DNA of 8,103 nucleotides from assembly GCA_019235595.1 (NCBI GenBank), contig JAFAKI010000260.1:1-8103 (forward strand), read 5' to 3'. The notes beneath the pieces were generated by a model. It was not told the origin of the DNA. It did no database searches and saw only the letters and a list, made by a program, of their open reading frames with translations. Made by a program: the position numbers and the translations under genes. The DNA is from Mucilaginibacter sp. (GTDB taxonomy: Bacteria; Bacteroidota; Bacteroidia; Sphingobacteriales; Sphingobacteriaceae). Within the stretch, counting starts at the first letter, position 1, and each line of letters opens with the position of its first letter. This document shows positions 1-5,692 of this stretch, piece by piece.

Positions 1-412
1 CCGCGCCTTCGGTTCCCAGATCGCGCTCTGAGGTGAAGCCTGCCAATAGTGTTTCCCGGGCATGAACTACCGCACGGGCGGTGCGTTCGGCACGGCTTTC
101 TTTCAATACCTGGTCGTCCCATAATGCTTCATTATAAGGATGGAGAAACAAATGCGAATGACCTTCGATCAGGCCCGGCATCAGGGTTGTACCTTTTAGA
201 TCGATTATTTTGGCCGATGATGGTGCTTTTACATTACTAGCATCACCTACCGCTTCAATGCGATTGCCTTTTATTAATACGACCCAGCCATTGTGGATTT
301 GTTCGCCGTCAAAAACACGATCTGGTTCAAGGAGCGTATAGGTTTCTGTTTGTGCGAAAACCAGGTTCGCCAATGCGAAGATCAGTAACGCGGTTAGCTG
401 CAGTTTTTTCAT
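1..412 (-). CDS. Exported amidohydrolase (imidazolonepropionase-like), N-terminal part; runs off left edge
   Basis: Reading the minus strand from the ATG at 410-412 gives an uninterrupted 137-codon frame that leaves the window at position 1, so the C-terminal two thirds or so are missing. Residues 1-20 form a typical Sec signal peptide (MKKLQLTALL, hydrophobic core, cleavage after VFA before Gln21), so the enzyme should act in the periplasm. Residues 25-80 form the small beta domain of the amidohydrolase superfamily (VFDGEQIHNGWVVLIKGNRI), followed by LMPGLIEGHSH, where His85 and His87 are the HxH metal ligands at the start of the TIM barrel. FTSERDLGTEGA near the edge is the usual follow-on motif. 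The family hydrolyses cyclic amides or peptide-like bonds, and substrates vary too widely to name one here. The other metal ligands lie outside the window. It is transcribed divergently from the sigma-factor gene. Confidence 0.9.
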   Translation of the reverse strand, partial: MKKLQLTALLIFALANLVFAQTETYTLLEPDRVFDGEQIHNGWVVLIKGNRIEAVGDASNVKAPSSAKIIDLKGTTLMPGLIEGHSHLFLHPYNEALWDDQVLKESRAERTARAVVHARETLLAGFTSERDLGTEGA

Positions 413-470
413 GGTGTAAGCAAATTATTAAAAATAGTGATTCGGTCAAATAGGCATTGACGCATAGTTG

Positions 471-612
471 ACTCATCCCGACTACGCTGCTCTGGTCGAC
501 CCTCGCTACCGCAAGCGGTAAACAGGGGGAAGAAGAAAAATAATAATAAAACAAGTCCCTCTTTATGCGCAGCATAGAGAGGGTGGTCGAGCGAAGCAAT
601 GACCGGGTGAGT
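471..612. repeat. Two-hairpin intergenic repeat element with imperfect terminal inverted repeats (BIME/MITE-like)
   Basis: The element starts with ACTCATCCCG (471-480) and ends with CGGGTGAGT (604-612), whose reverse complement is ACTCACCCG, so the ends are imperfect inverted repeats. Similarity continues inward: both arms carry a CGACC...CCCTC stretch. Each arm then contains a hairpin. The left one (500-527) has outer CCCT/AGGG pairs and an inner TACCGC/GCGGTA stem. The right one (557-583) is a 12-bp stem, CCCTCTTTATGC against GCATAGAGAGGG with one G-T wobble, and a GCA loop. An A-rich spacer separates them. No ORF fits the element. The architecture resembles REP doublets or a non-autonomous transposon remnant. 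It sits between two divergent genes. Nothing else recognisable was seen in the 413-668 gap; TAGTTTTC at 648-655 is only a weak match to the Bacteroidota -7 box for the downstream sigma gene. Confidence 0.65.
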
Positions 613-668
613 AAAAATAATTTATCCACCGTGCAACCAATTGCCTTTAGTTTTCATCTTACCTTTAA

Positions 669-1241
669 ATGATGTTTTTGGAGCACAAGTACACAATTGA
701 TGATCTGGTAAAACGCTGTAAGGCAAATGAGCGCAAAGCGCAGGAATTACTTTACAAGCAGTTTGCTTCGAAGATGCTTGGAGTATGCCTGCGTTACGCG
801 AACGACAGGATGGAGGCCGAGGATATGCTGCAAAACGGTTTTATCCGGGTGTTTCAAAAGATTGCCGACTACCGCGGGGAAGGTTCTTTTGAAGGCTGGG
901 TAAGGCGGATCATGGTGCACAGCTCTATTGAATATTATCGCAAACATCATAAAATGCTTTCGGTGGCTGACCTGGAGGAAACTGGTAAGGAACCATCCGT
1001 TGATGCAGTTGCAGCAGCACAACTGGATGCCAAAGACCTGATGGCACTGATACAACAGCTCTCGCCCGGATACCGGATGGTTTTTAACCTTTATGCGATA
1101 GAAGGTTATTCGCACCGGGAGATCGGCGAGATCATGGGGATATCCGAGGGTGCCTCCAAATCGCAGCTATCAAGGGCAAGGGCTATATTAAAAGAACAAA
1201 TTGTACAATCAGATGGAAAAAGGTATGAATATGCAGGATAA
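669..1241 (+). CDS. ECF-type RNA polymerase sigma factor (sigma-70 family)
   Basis: The product has 190 residues, the usual size of an extracytoplasmic-function sigma factor. Region 2 covers about residues 22-92: AQELLYKQFASKMLGVCLRY, the DMLQNGFIRVFQ helix that contacts core polymerase and the -10 element, and GEGSFEGWVRRIMVHSSIEYYRK. Region 4 covers about 122-177: LIQQLSPGYRMVFNLYAIEGYSHREIGEIMGISEGASKS, with the helix-turn-helix at 147-175. No region 1 or 3 is present. The start could be either of two adjacent ATGs (669 or 672); neither has a clear ribosome binding site, which is common in Bacteroidota. The stop overlaps the next gene by 11 bases, which implies translational coupling to the membrane protein that probably holds this factor inactive. 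It likely directs transcription of its own three-gene unit and perhaps other envelope genes; that part is inference. Confidence 0.95.
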   Translation: MMFLEHKYTIDDLVKRCKANERKAQELLYKQFASKMLGVCLRYANDRMEAEDMLQNGFIRVFQKIADYRGEGSFEGWVRRIMVHSSIEYYRKHHKMLSVADLEETGKEPSVDAVAAAQLDAKDLMALIQQLSPGYRMVFNLYAIEGYSHREIGEIMGISEGASKSQLSRARAILKEQIVQSDGKRYEYAG

Positions 1242-2013
1242 GGAATTTGATGATCTGTTCCGCTCAAAGTTGAGAGATTTTGAGGTACAACCTTCGGCAG
1301 AGGTATGGCAAAATATAGATGCCGAACTCAACGGGAAAAAGAAAAAAAGCATCTTTCCGATATTGGGCATCGCTGCCAGTGTGTTGATACTGCTCATAGC
1401 CGGAGTATTATTCATTCCAAAAAAAGGTGTTGTGAAACATAACAAGCCAGATAGCAATTTGGTAGTAAAGGTAAACCCATCAATGGTAAAACCCGAAAAT
1501 AATGCCAAATCAGCAAATTTATCTGAAAAGAATCAGGCGCAATTGGCGGTAGTTGAAACACCGGTTAAAACATCAACCCAAGTCAATCGACCTAAAATAA
1601 AAGTAAATACGGTTGAGCAGAAAGAACAGAGAAGCCCATCTATCATTAAATCAGTTAAGTCTGAAGATCAACCTTTGATGGCGTCAACAGGCTCACAAAG
1701 GCAGGATGAGACAATAAAACAAGGGCCAATCGAACTAACCGAGGTAACAACCGCAACAGTTAAACAGATCGACGATAATAGCGCGATTAATTTACCTGCC
1801 CAACCCGTACTGGCTTCAAATCAACCGGCTAAAACAACCAAACCGGTTATAAAAAAACACGGAATACGCAACTTTGGCGATATTGTTAACCTGGTGGTTG
1901 CCAAGGTGGATAAACGCAAGGACAAACTGATACAATTTTCTGATACCGACGATGATGAGTCTGTAGTATCAGCAGTGCATCTGGGTGCGCTGAAAATAAA
2001 GAAGGATAATTAA
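1231..2013 (+). CDS. Single-pass membrane protein, probable anti-sigma factor of the preceding ECF sigma factor
   Basis: From ATG 1231 the protein has 260 residues. Residues 1-40 are a charged cytoplasmic segment (MQDKEFDDLFRSKLRDFEVQ, then PSAEVWQNI) ending in a lysine run, followed by one transmembrane helix at about 41-62 (IFPILGIAASVLILLIAGVLF). The remaining ~195 residues are low-complexity, rich in Lys, Gln, Thr, Ser and Pro, and predicted periplasmic. It lacks the His/Cys zinc motif of classical ZAS anti-sigma factors and any obvious FecR domain. The anti-sigma role rests on its position and topology and on similarity to proteins commonly following ECF sigma genes in Sphingobacteriaceae. 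Possible starts are ATG 1213, 1225 and 1231; I prefer 1231 because GGAAAAAGG lies about seven bases before it and the product then begins MQDKEF, as in relatives. The gene overlaps the sigma gene by 11 bases and ends 24 bases before the barrel gene. Confidence 0.75.
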   Translation: MQDKEFDDLFRSKLRDFEVQPSAEVWQNIDAELNGKKKKSIFPILGIAASVLILLIAGVLFIPKKGVVKHNKPDSNLVVKVNPSMVKPENNAKSANLSEKNQAQLAVVETPVKTSTQVNRPKIKVNTVEQKEQRSPSIIKSVKSEDQPLMASTGSQRQDETIKQGPIELTEVTTATVKQIDDNSAINLPAQPVLASNQPAKTTKPVIKKHGIRNFGDIVNLVVAKVDKRKDKLIQFSDTDDDESVVSAVHLGALKIKKDN

Positions 2014-2037
2014 TTCAATCTAAACAGGTAAAATATT

Positions 2038-2838
2038 ATGAAACGTTTACTATTTATTGCTGCCCTGGTATGTGCAGTTGCGGGCAGCGCTTATGCTCAG
2101 GATACTAAAACCGATTCGGTTAAAAAAGATACTTCAGGTAATCACAACTGGAGTTGGAGTAATCACGAAGATGGTGATACTACTTTTCATCATCACCATC
2201 ACAACAATCATAACAGCGGATTTTCTATTGGGCTAACCTTCTCCAGGTTCGATCTTGGATTAACCACGCTGGTTGATAACGGTAGCTTTACGCTTTCAAA
2301 AAATAATGATTTTCTGCGCTACCGTTCATGGAAATCGAGCAATGTAGGTTTTGATGTGTTCCAGTTTGGTTATCGTTTTACTGATGTATTTAAGGTATAT
2401 GTGTCAGGTGGGTTCGACTGGACATTGTTCCGCCTGCGCGAGAACATTACCATACTGCCCAACCAGCCTGTATTAATATACAGAAGAGACAGTATTCAAT
2501 ACAGCAAAAACCGTTTTGGCTCAAGCTATCTGCGTATACCGCTTTCTTTCGACTTCCGGACGCATGAGGACGCGCGTGGCAACAGGGCGCACTTTGTTTT
2601 CGGACCGATCGCCGGTATATTCCTTAACGGTCGCGTAAAACAAATCAGCGAGGAGCATGGGAAGCAAAAGATTGACAACGATTACCACTTTGCCAAAGTA
2701 CGCTACGGCGGCTTCATGCGGATGGGCTATGCCGGATGGGGCGTATTTGCTAAGTATTATGTTAATGATATGTTCGAGAACAGCCCCGCACAAGCAGGGC
2801 TGCGGAACTTCTCTTTTGGATTAACATTCGGCTTCTAA
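2038..2838 (+). CDS. Outer-membrane beta-barrel protein (PorT/OmpA-like) with His-rich N-terminal segment
   Basis: The 266-residue product starts with a clear signal peptide (MKRLLFIAALVCAVAGSAYA, cleavage before Gln21). Residues 33-61 form a hydrophilic segment containing His36, His43, a run of five His at 51-55 and His58. From about residue 61 onward the sequence alternates hydrophobic and polar residues and is rich in aromatics and glycine (GFSIGLTFSRFDLGL, VGFDVFQFGYRFTDVFKVYV, LRIPLSFDF, VRYGGFMRMGYAGWGVFAKYYV), as in 8- to 10-strand barrels of the OMP_b-brl family, and it ends NFSFGLTFGF with the C-terminal Phe typical of outer-membrane proteins. It lies 24 bases after the putative anti-sigma gene and is almost certainly co-transcribed with it. 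It may be both the output and a sensor partner of the sigma pathway. The His segment could bind metal; neither role is shown by sequence alone. Confidence 0.85.
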   Translation: MKRLLFIAALVCAVAGSAYAQDTKTDSVKKDTSGNHNWSWSNHEDGDTTFHHHHHNNHNSGFSIGLTFSRFDLGLTTLVDNGSFTLSKNNDFLRYRSWKSSNVGFDVFQFGYRFTDVFKVYVSGGFDWTLFRLRENITILPNQPVLIYRRDSIQYSKNRFGSSYLRIPLSFDFRTHEDARGNRAHFVFGPIAGIFLNGRVKQISEEHGKQKIDNDYHFAKVRYGGFMRMGYAGWGVFAKYYVNDMFENSPAQAGLRNFSFGLTFGF

Positions 2839-2840
2839 AA

Positions 2841-2984
2841 ACACGATTAAGGGATTGCGGGACACGATTTTAGGATTTAAACGATTTTAAGGATGATTTA
2901 TGCTCTTTAGAATCCTTTTAATCCCGTAATCGTGCTTAAATTTGCCTGTTCATCGCGGCAATCTTTTTAATCGCTAAATCGTGT
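2841..2984. repeat. Cluster of CGATT-type repeats in inverted arrangement
   Basis: The left part carries three forward units: ACACGATT at 2841-2848, ACACGATT at 2862-2869 and ACGATTTTAAGGAT at 2881-2894, with GGGATT or GGATTT between them. The right part carries the inverse: AATCCTTTTAATCCCG at 2911-2926, AATCGTG at 2928-2934 and AATCGTGT at 2977-2984. The outermost ACACGATT and AATCGTGT are perfect 8-bp inverted repeats. CACGATTAAGGGATT (2842-2856) matches the complement of AATCCCGTAATCGTG (2920-2934) at 14 of 15 positions, so a long imperfect hairpin is possible. The block begins two bases after the barrel gene's stop and ends two bases before the ABC ATPase start, filling the whole gap. 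It may act as a transcript end or barrier between units; no T-rich terminator tract follows a stem. Confidence 0.6.
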
Positions 2985-2986
2985 AA

Positions 2987-3982
2987 ATGGCTTCTTCTTT
3001 TTTAACAGCAATCTCAATTAGTAAGGTATATCACGGCAATACCACCGGCGGACTAAAACCAACCAATCTGGAAATTAAGCCCGGCGAAATAACCGCAATC
3101 ATAGGAGCAAGCGGCAGCGGTAAGAGCACGCTGCTTAGTTTGTTGTACGGCTTGCAATCGCCGGATACAGGTGAGGTGTTTTTTAAAGATGAGCGTATTT
3201 GGGGGCCTGAAGAAAAACTGATACCCGGTCATGACGCTATGAAAATGGTAACGCAGGCCGAGGATGACCTTAACCTGTTTGCCAAAGTACGCGACAATGT
3301 ATCCGTGTTATTGCCCAATACCGATGTTCAGGCTAAAAAGGATAAGACCGAACAGGTGCTAAAACAACTGAATATGTTGCACCTGGGCGATAAACGTGTG
3401 GCTGACCTGAGCGGGGGCGAGAAGCAGCGTGTAGCCATAGCCCGGGCACTGGTAACACAGCCCGAAGTTTTATTGTTAGACGAGCCTTTTAACCAGGTAG
3501 ATACTTCCTTTAGGGATGGTTTGCAGGACGATATCCGGCAGATCATAAAAGAAACAGGCCTGACCGTGGTGATGGTTTCGCATGACCCGGCAGAAGTGCT
3601 GTCAATGGCTGATACCTTGATCGTTTTAAAAGATGGCGAGATCATCGAATCGGGTCATCCTAAAAAAATATATAATGACCCCCAGTATCTGTACACTGCA
3701 CGACTGCTCAATAACTGTAATGTATTGAATGCTGATGAAGCCAGGCTTTGTGGCATCAATGCAAAACAAGAATGGGTAATGTTTTACCCGGAATGGGTAG
3801 AGGCACGGGACAGCTGGTCGGGCAAACGCTGGGTGGTAAAACAGGTGTTATTCAAAGGTTTTTATGAAGAACTGCTGCTGGAAAATGATGGTGTTACCTT
3901 GCGCATACTCAATGGGCAGGCCGGAAAATTTATAGAAGGGGGTAAGGCGAAAGTTAAAATTGGGCGCTATATTGAATATTGA
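2987..3982 (+). CDS. ABC transporter ATP-binding protein (PotA/FbpC-like, with C-terminal TOBE-like region)
   Basis: The product has 331 residues with a full set of nucleotide-binding motifs: Walker A GASGSGKST at 40-48, Q-loop Gln90 in MKMVTQAEDD, signature LSGGEKQ at 141-147, Walker B VLLLDEP at 161-167, D-loop near Asp172 and H-loop His199 in VSHD. Residues 235-331 form an extra C-terminal region whose last ~60 residues (KRWVVKQVLFKGFYEELLLE onward) look like a TOBE/OB-fold domain, as in ATPases of iron(III), sulfate and polyamine importers. No permease or binding-protein gene is adjacent; flanking genes are an outer-membrane barrel and a peptidase, so the substrate cannot be named. The start ATG lies two bases after a repeat block, with no ribosome binding site visible; no alternative in-frame ATG precedes the core fold. 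Confidence 0.92.
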   Translation: MASSFLTAISISKVYHGNTTGGLKPTNLEIKPGEITAIIGASGSGKSTLLSLLYGLQSPDTGEVFFKDERIWGPEEKLIPGHDAMKMVTQAEDDLNLFAKVRDNVSVLLPNTDVQAKKDKTEQVLKQLNMLHLGDKRVADLSGGEKQRVAIARALVTQPEVLLLDEPFNQVDTSFRDGLQDDIRQIIKETGLTVVMVSHDPAEVLSMADTLIVLKDGEIIESGHPKKIYNDPQYLYTARLLNNCNVLNADEARLCGINAKQEWVMFYPEWVEARDSWSGKRWVVKQVLFKGFYEELLLENDGVTLRILNGQAGKFIEGGKAKVKIGRYIEY

Positions 3983-3984
3983 GG

Positions 3985-4026
3985 GATTTCGGAAGTCATC
4001 CGCTGGTTAGCGGATCGATTTCGGAA
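3985..4026. repeat. Hairpin flanked by 10-bp direct repeats, just after the ABC ATPase stop
   Basis: GATTTCGGAA occurs at 3985-3994 and again at 4017-4026. Between them lies a perfect 7-bp inverted repeat, ATCCGCT (3998-4004) and AGCGGAT (4009-4015), with a GGTT loop. It begins two bases past the stop codon. A T tract does not follow directly, so it is not a standard intrinsic terminator, although it could stabilise the 3' end of the transcript. The direct repeats around a palindrome resemble a small insertion footprint or a protein binding site; I cannot tell which. Confidence 0.45.
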
Positions 4027-4117
4027 TGTTTTAGTACTGCTCATACATTTTGGTGGTCGACACTTACGCGAAATTTTTGTGGCTCGATTTTTGTTTTTTT
4101 AAATGAATTATTTTTAC

Positions 4118-4136
4118 TATAATTGATTAATAATCA
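4118..4136 (+). promoter_or_regulatory. Candidate promoter -7/-10 box plus palindrome upstream of the peptidase gene
   Basis: TATAATTG at 4118-4125 differs at one position from the Bacteroidota -7 consensus TAnnTTTG and also contains a perfect TATAAT. A 13-bp palindrome, TGATTA-A-TAATCA (4124-4136), overlaps it and would lie at the start of the transcript, 42 bases before the peptidase ATG, so it could be an operator. The -33 element is weak: the nearest TTG (4091-4093) is about 24 bases upstream rather than about 19-20. The surrounding 4080-4165 sequence is strongly AT-rich. This is a motif match only. Confidence 0.3.
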
Positions 4137-4177
4137 GTCACCTAATTGCTATTAATTATACCGTAACCCCCAAACGT

Positions 4178-5152
4178 ATGAAGATCACTTACAAATCCTC
4201 AGCCCTGTTAGTGTCGGCAATTGTAATGTTAGTACTTTACAGCTGCTCCAAATCAGAAACGGTAGCCCCTGCACCTGTTGACGACCAACAACAGTCTTCG
4301 CTTCCATCCACCGCGGACGGTAAGCACCTATACGGTTTGCTTCCGTCAAGACCCGACCAATACTCAACGGTTCCTGTGTATTCGCCTGAGCTTTTTAAAC
4401 AGCAATACGGGACATTTACCATCGGGAAGCCGCCCGTTGTTACACTGGCTAATCCTGCGGTAAGAGATCAGGGCCAGATAGGTTCATGTACCTCGTTCTG
4501 CGGTGTTGAAGCTTATGAGATCGGTTATTACTATAAACATGGTGCGTTCCCTACTTTACTAAGCCCTTTGTTTATTTATTATGAAGAAAGGGTAGGTATT
4601 CTTCACGAGCGGATATCAGCCGATAATGGCGCATATATGGTGGATATTGGCGAGGCGCTTCAGAAGTATGGCGACTGCTATGAATCATTATATAAGTACC
4701 CTAACCCAGCCAGCGACAGGTCGACTGCTTACAGAACTGCGCCGTCATCTGCCGCTATTTCTAATGCATTGGGTTATAAGGTAACCGGCTATACCTTAGT
4801 AAACTCTGGCGATACCGCGGCTGTTAAAAACCTGCTTAGAAATAATGTGCCTGTAATGATGGGCTTCAATGTATACGACAATACCAGCACCTATCAATAT
4901 TTTGAAGGTTTAAATACTACCAGCTATACCTACAACCCGCTGAACAGCAACGGGTCACTGGCAAATGGTGTTAGTTTATTGGGTGGTCACGCCGTACCGC
5001 TTATCGGATATGATGATAATAGGAAAGCATTCCTTGTTCAGAATTCATGGGGAACATCATGGGGCAATAACGGCTTTTTCTACCTGCCTTATTCTGTTTT
5101 CATGAGCACTACAGTTGTGCCACAGGGAGGTGTTTACTACCTGACACTGTAA
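4178..5152 (+). CDS. Papain-family (C1) cysteine peptidase, lipoprotein
   Basis: The product has 324 residues. Residues 1-22 are a signal peptide ending in LYSC, a lipobox that makes Cys23 the lipidated residue, so the enzyme should be anchored to the cell envelope; SKSE follows and is not a strong Bacteroidota surface-export signal. After a Ser/Pro/Gln-rich linker to about residue 75, the catalytic domain begins. VRDQGQIGSCTSFC contains the oxyanion-hole Gln98 and nucleophile Cys104, GGHAVPLIGYDD contains His271, and VQNSWGTSWGNNGFFYLPY contains Asn289, completing the papain catalytic set. The usual CGSCWAF is IGSCTSF here, so one disulfide cysteine and the conserved Trp are replaced, as in divergent bacterial C1 peptidases. 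There is no long inhibitory propeptide. It stands alone, with its own likely promoter and a strong terminator downstream. Substrate is unknown; peptide scavenging or processing of envelope proteins are both plausible. Confidence 0.9.
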   Translation: MKITYKSSALLVSAIVMLVLYSCSKSETVAPAPVDDQQQSSLPSTADGKHLYGLLPSRPDQYSTVPVYSPELFKQQYGTFTIGKPPVVTLANPAVRDQGQIGSCTSFCGVEAYEIGYYYKHGAFPTLLSPLFIYYEERVGILHERISADNGAYMVDIGEALQKYGDCYESLYKYPNPASDRSTAYRTAPSSAAISNALGYKVTGYTLVNSGDTAAVKNLLRNNVPVMMGFNVYDNTSTYQYFEGLNTTSYTYNPLNSNGSLANGVSLLGGHAVPLIGYDDNRKAFLVQNSWGTSWGNNGFFYLPYSVFMSTTVVPQGGVYYLTL

Positions 5153-5176
5153 GAGATATTTTAGATAGATTTTTGG

Positions 5177-5209
5177 AAGGCGCTTTAGAGATAAGGCGCC
5201 TTTTATTTT
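5177..5209 (+). terminator. Intrinsic terminator with GAGA tetraloop after the peptidase gene
   Basis: AAGGCGCTTTA (5177-5187) pairs with TAAGGCGCCTT (5192-5202) over 11 positions, with one T-G wobble, closing a GAGA loop that fits the stable GNRA class. The stem runs into TTTTATTTT (5201-5209), the T tract expected on the plus strand. It lies 24 bases after the peptidase stop. On the minus strand the stem is followed by CCAAAAATC rather than a T tract, so it should terminate the convergent RRM gene poorly. Confidence 0.85.
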
Positions 5210-5219
5210 GAGTGAGTTA

Positions 5220-5555
5220 TTATCTTGGCCTGCGCGGACGCATCTTTTTGAAGCCTGGGTCGCCTGGTTTTTGCAGTTTGCGGTAAACCGGAGGTTTGGC
5301 AGGGGCCTCGGGCTCGTCTGGTCGGATATTAACGGTAAGCTCACGGTCGCCTACCGGATAACCATTTAGCATCGTCACCATATTATCGGCCGATGCCTGG
5401 TCGCCGACTTCAATGAAGCCATAGCCTTTGCAAACGCGTGTTTTTTTATCGCGCACCAGCTTTATGGTTTTTACGTCACCATGCAGGCAGAATATTTTTG
5501 CCAGTTCAATTTCGTCCATATTCAGCGGAAAGCCGCTGACAAATAATTTTACCAT
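5220..5555 (-). CDS. Small RRM-domain RNA-binding protein
   Basis: The 111-residue product is a single RNA recognition motif with a short basic tail. RNP2 is LFVSGF at residues 4-9 and RNP1 is KGYGFIEV at 43-50; in both, aromatic residues expected to stack on RNA bases are present (Phe5, Tyr45, Phe47). The beta-alpha-beta-beta-alpha-beta order fits across residues 2-80, ending in ELTVNI. Residues 80-111 are Pro-rich then strongly basic (KKMRPRRPR). Such proteins are common in Bacteroidota and cyanobacteria and are thought to act as RNA chaperones or post-transcriptional regulators; targets here are unknown. The gene is convergent with the peptidase gene and 137 bases downstream of ilvA, probably with its own promoter. 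The ATG at 5553-5555 leaves only one residue before the RRM beta strand, which makes an alternative downstream start unlikely. Confidence 0.92.
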   Translation of the reverse strand: MVKLFVSGFPLNMDEIELAKIFCLHGDVKTIKLVRDKKTRVCKGYGFIEVGDQASADNMVTMLNGYPVGDRELTVNIRPDEPEAPAKPPVYRKLQKPGDPGFKKMRPRRPR

Positions 5556-5572
5556 CTCTGATTGTTACAACG

Positions 5573-5580
5573 CAAAGCTA
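5573..5580 (-). promoter_or_regulatory. Candidate -7 box for the RRM gene
   Basis: On the minus strand this reads TAGCTTTG, an exact match to the Bacteroidota -7 consensus TAnnTTTG, and would place the transcript start about ten bases before the RRM start codon. The -33 TTG element is not seen at the expected spacing; only AT-rich sequence (TTTAATTTAATAC) is there. The rest of the 5556-5692 gap shows no other clear site or strong terminator for ilvA, so read-through from ilvA is also possible. Confidence 0.35.
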
Positions 5581-5692
5581 ATCCAATTGCTTGCATTCCG
5601 TATTAAATTAAATGAATTGTTACTGTTAGTAGACCAACGATGCCAGGGTCAGCACCAGCGATAAGCACTATTCACAGACGAACCTAAGAAAT

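Noticed and set aside
327..629. Minus-strand 100-codon frame spanning the amidohydrolase start and the gap
   Set aside because: It runs through the repeat element and out of frame over the amidohydrolase signal peptide; composition is not protein-like.
747..1115. Minus-strand 122-codon frame opposite the sigma factor
   Set aside because: Antisense shadow of a well-supported sigma factor; no recognisable domain or upstream signals.
2841..2984. CRISPR array
   Set aside because: Units are short, variable, unevenly spaced and present in both orientations, with no constant 24-40 bp repeat or unique spacers.
3328..3645. Minus-strand 105-codon frame opposite the ABC ATPase
   Set aside because: Ser/Thr-rich shadow of the conserved signature and Walker B region on the other strand.
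4044..4052. TACATTTTG as a Bacteroidota -7 promoter box
   Set aside because: Spacing within the motif is one base too long and no -33 element is at the expected distance.
4040..4105. Intrinsic terminator for the ABC gene at the T-rich stretch near 4086-4100
   Set aside because: No convincing GC-rich stem precedes the T tract.
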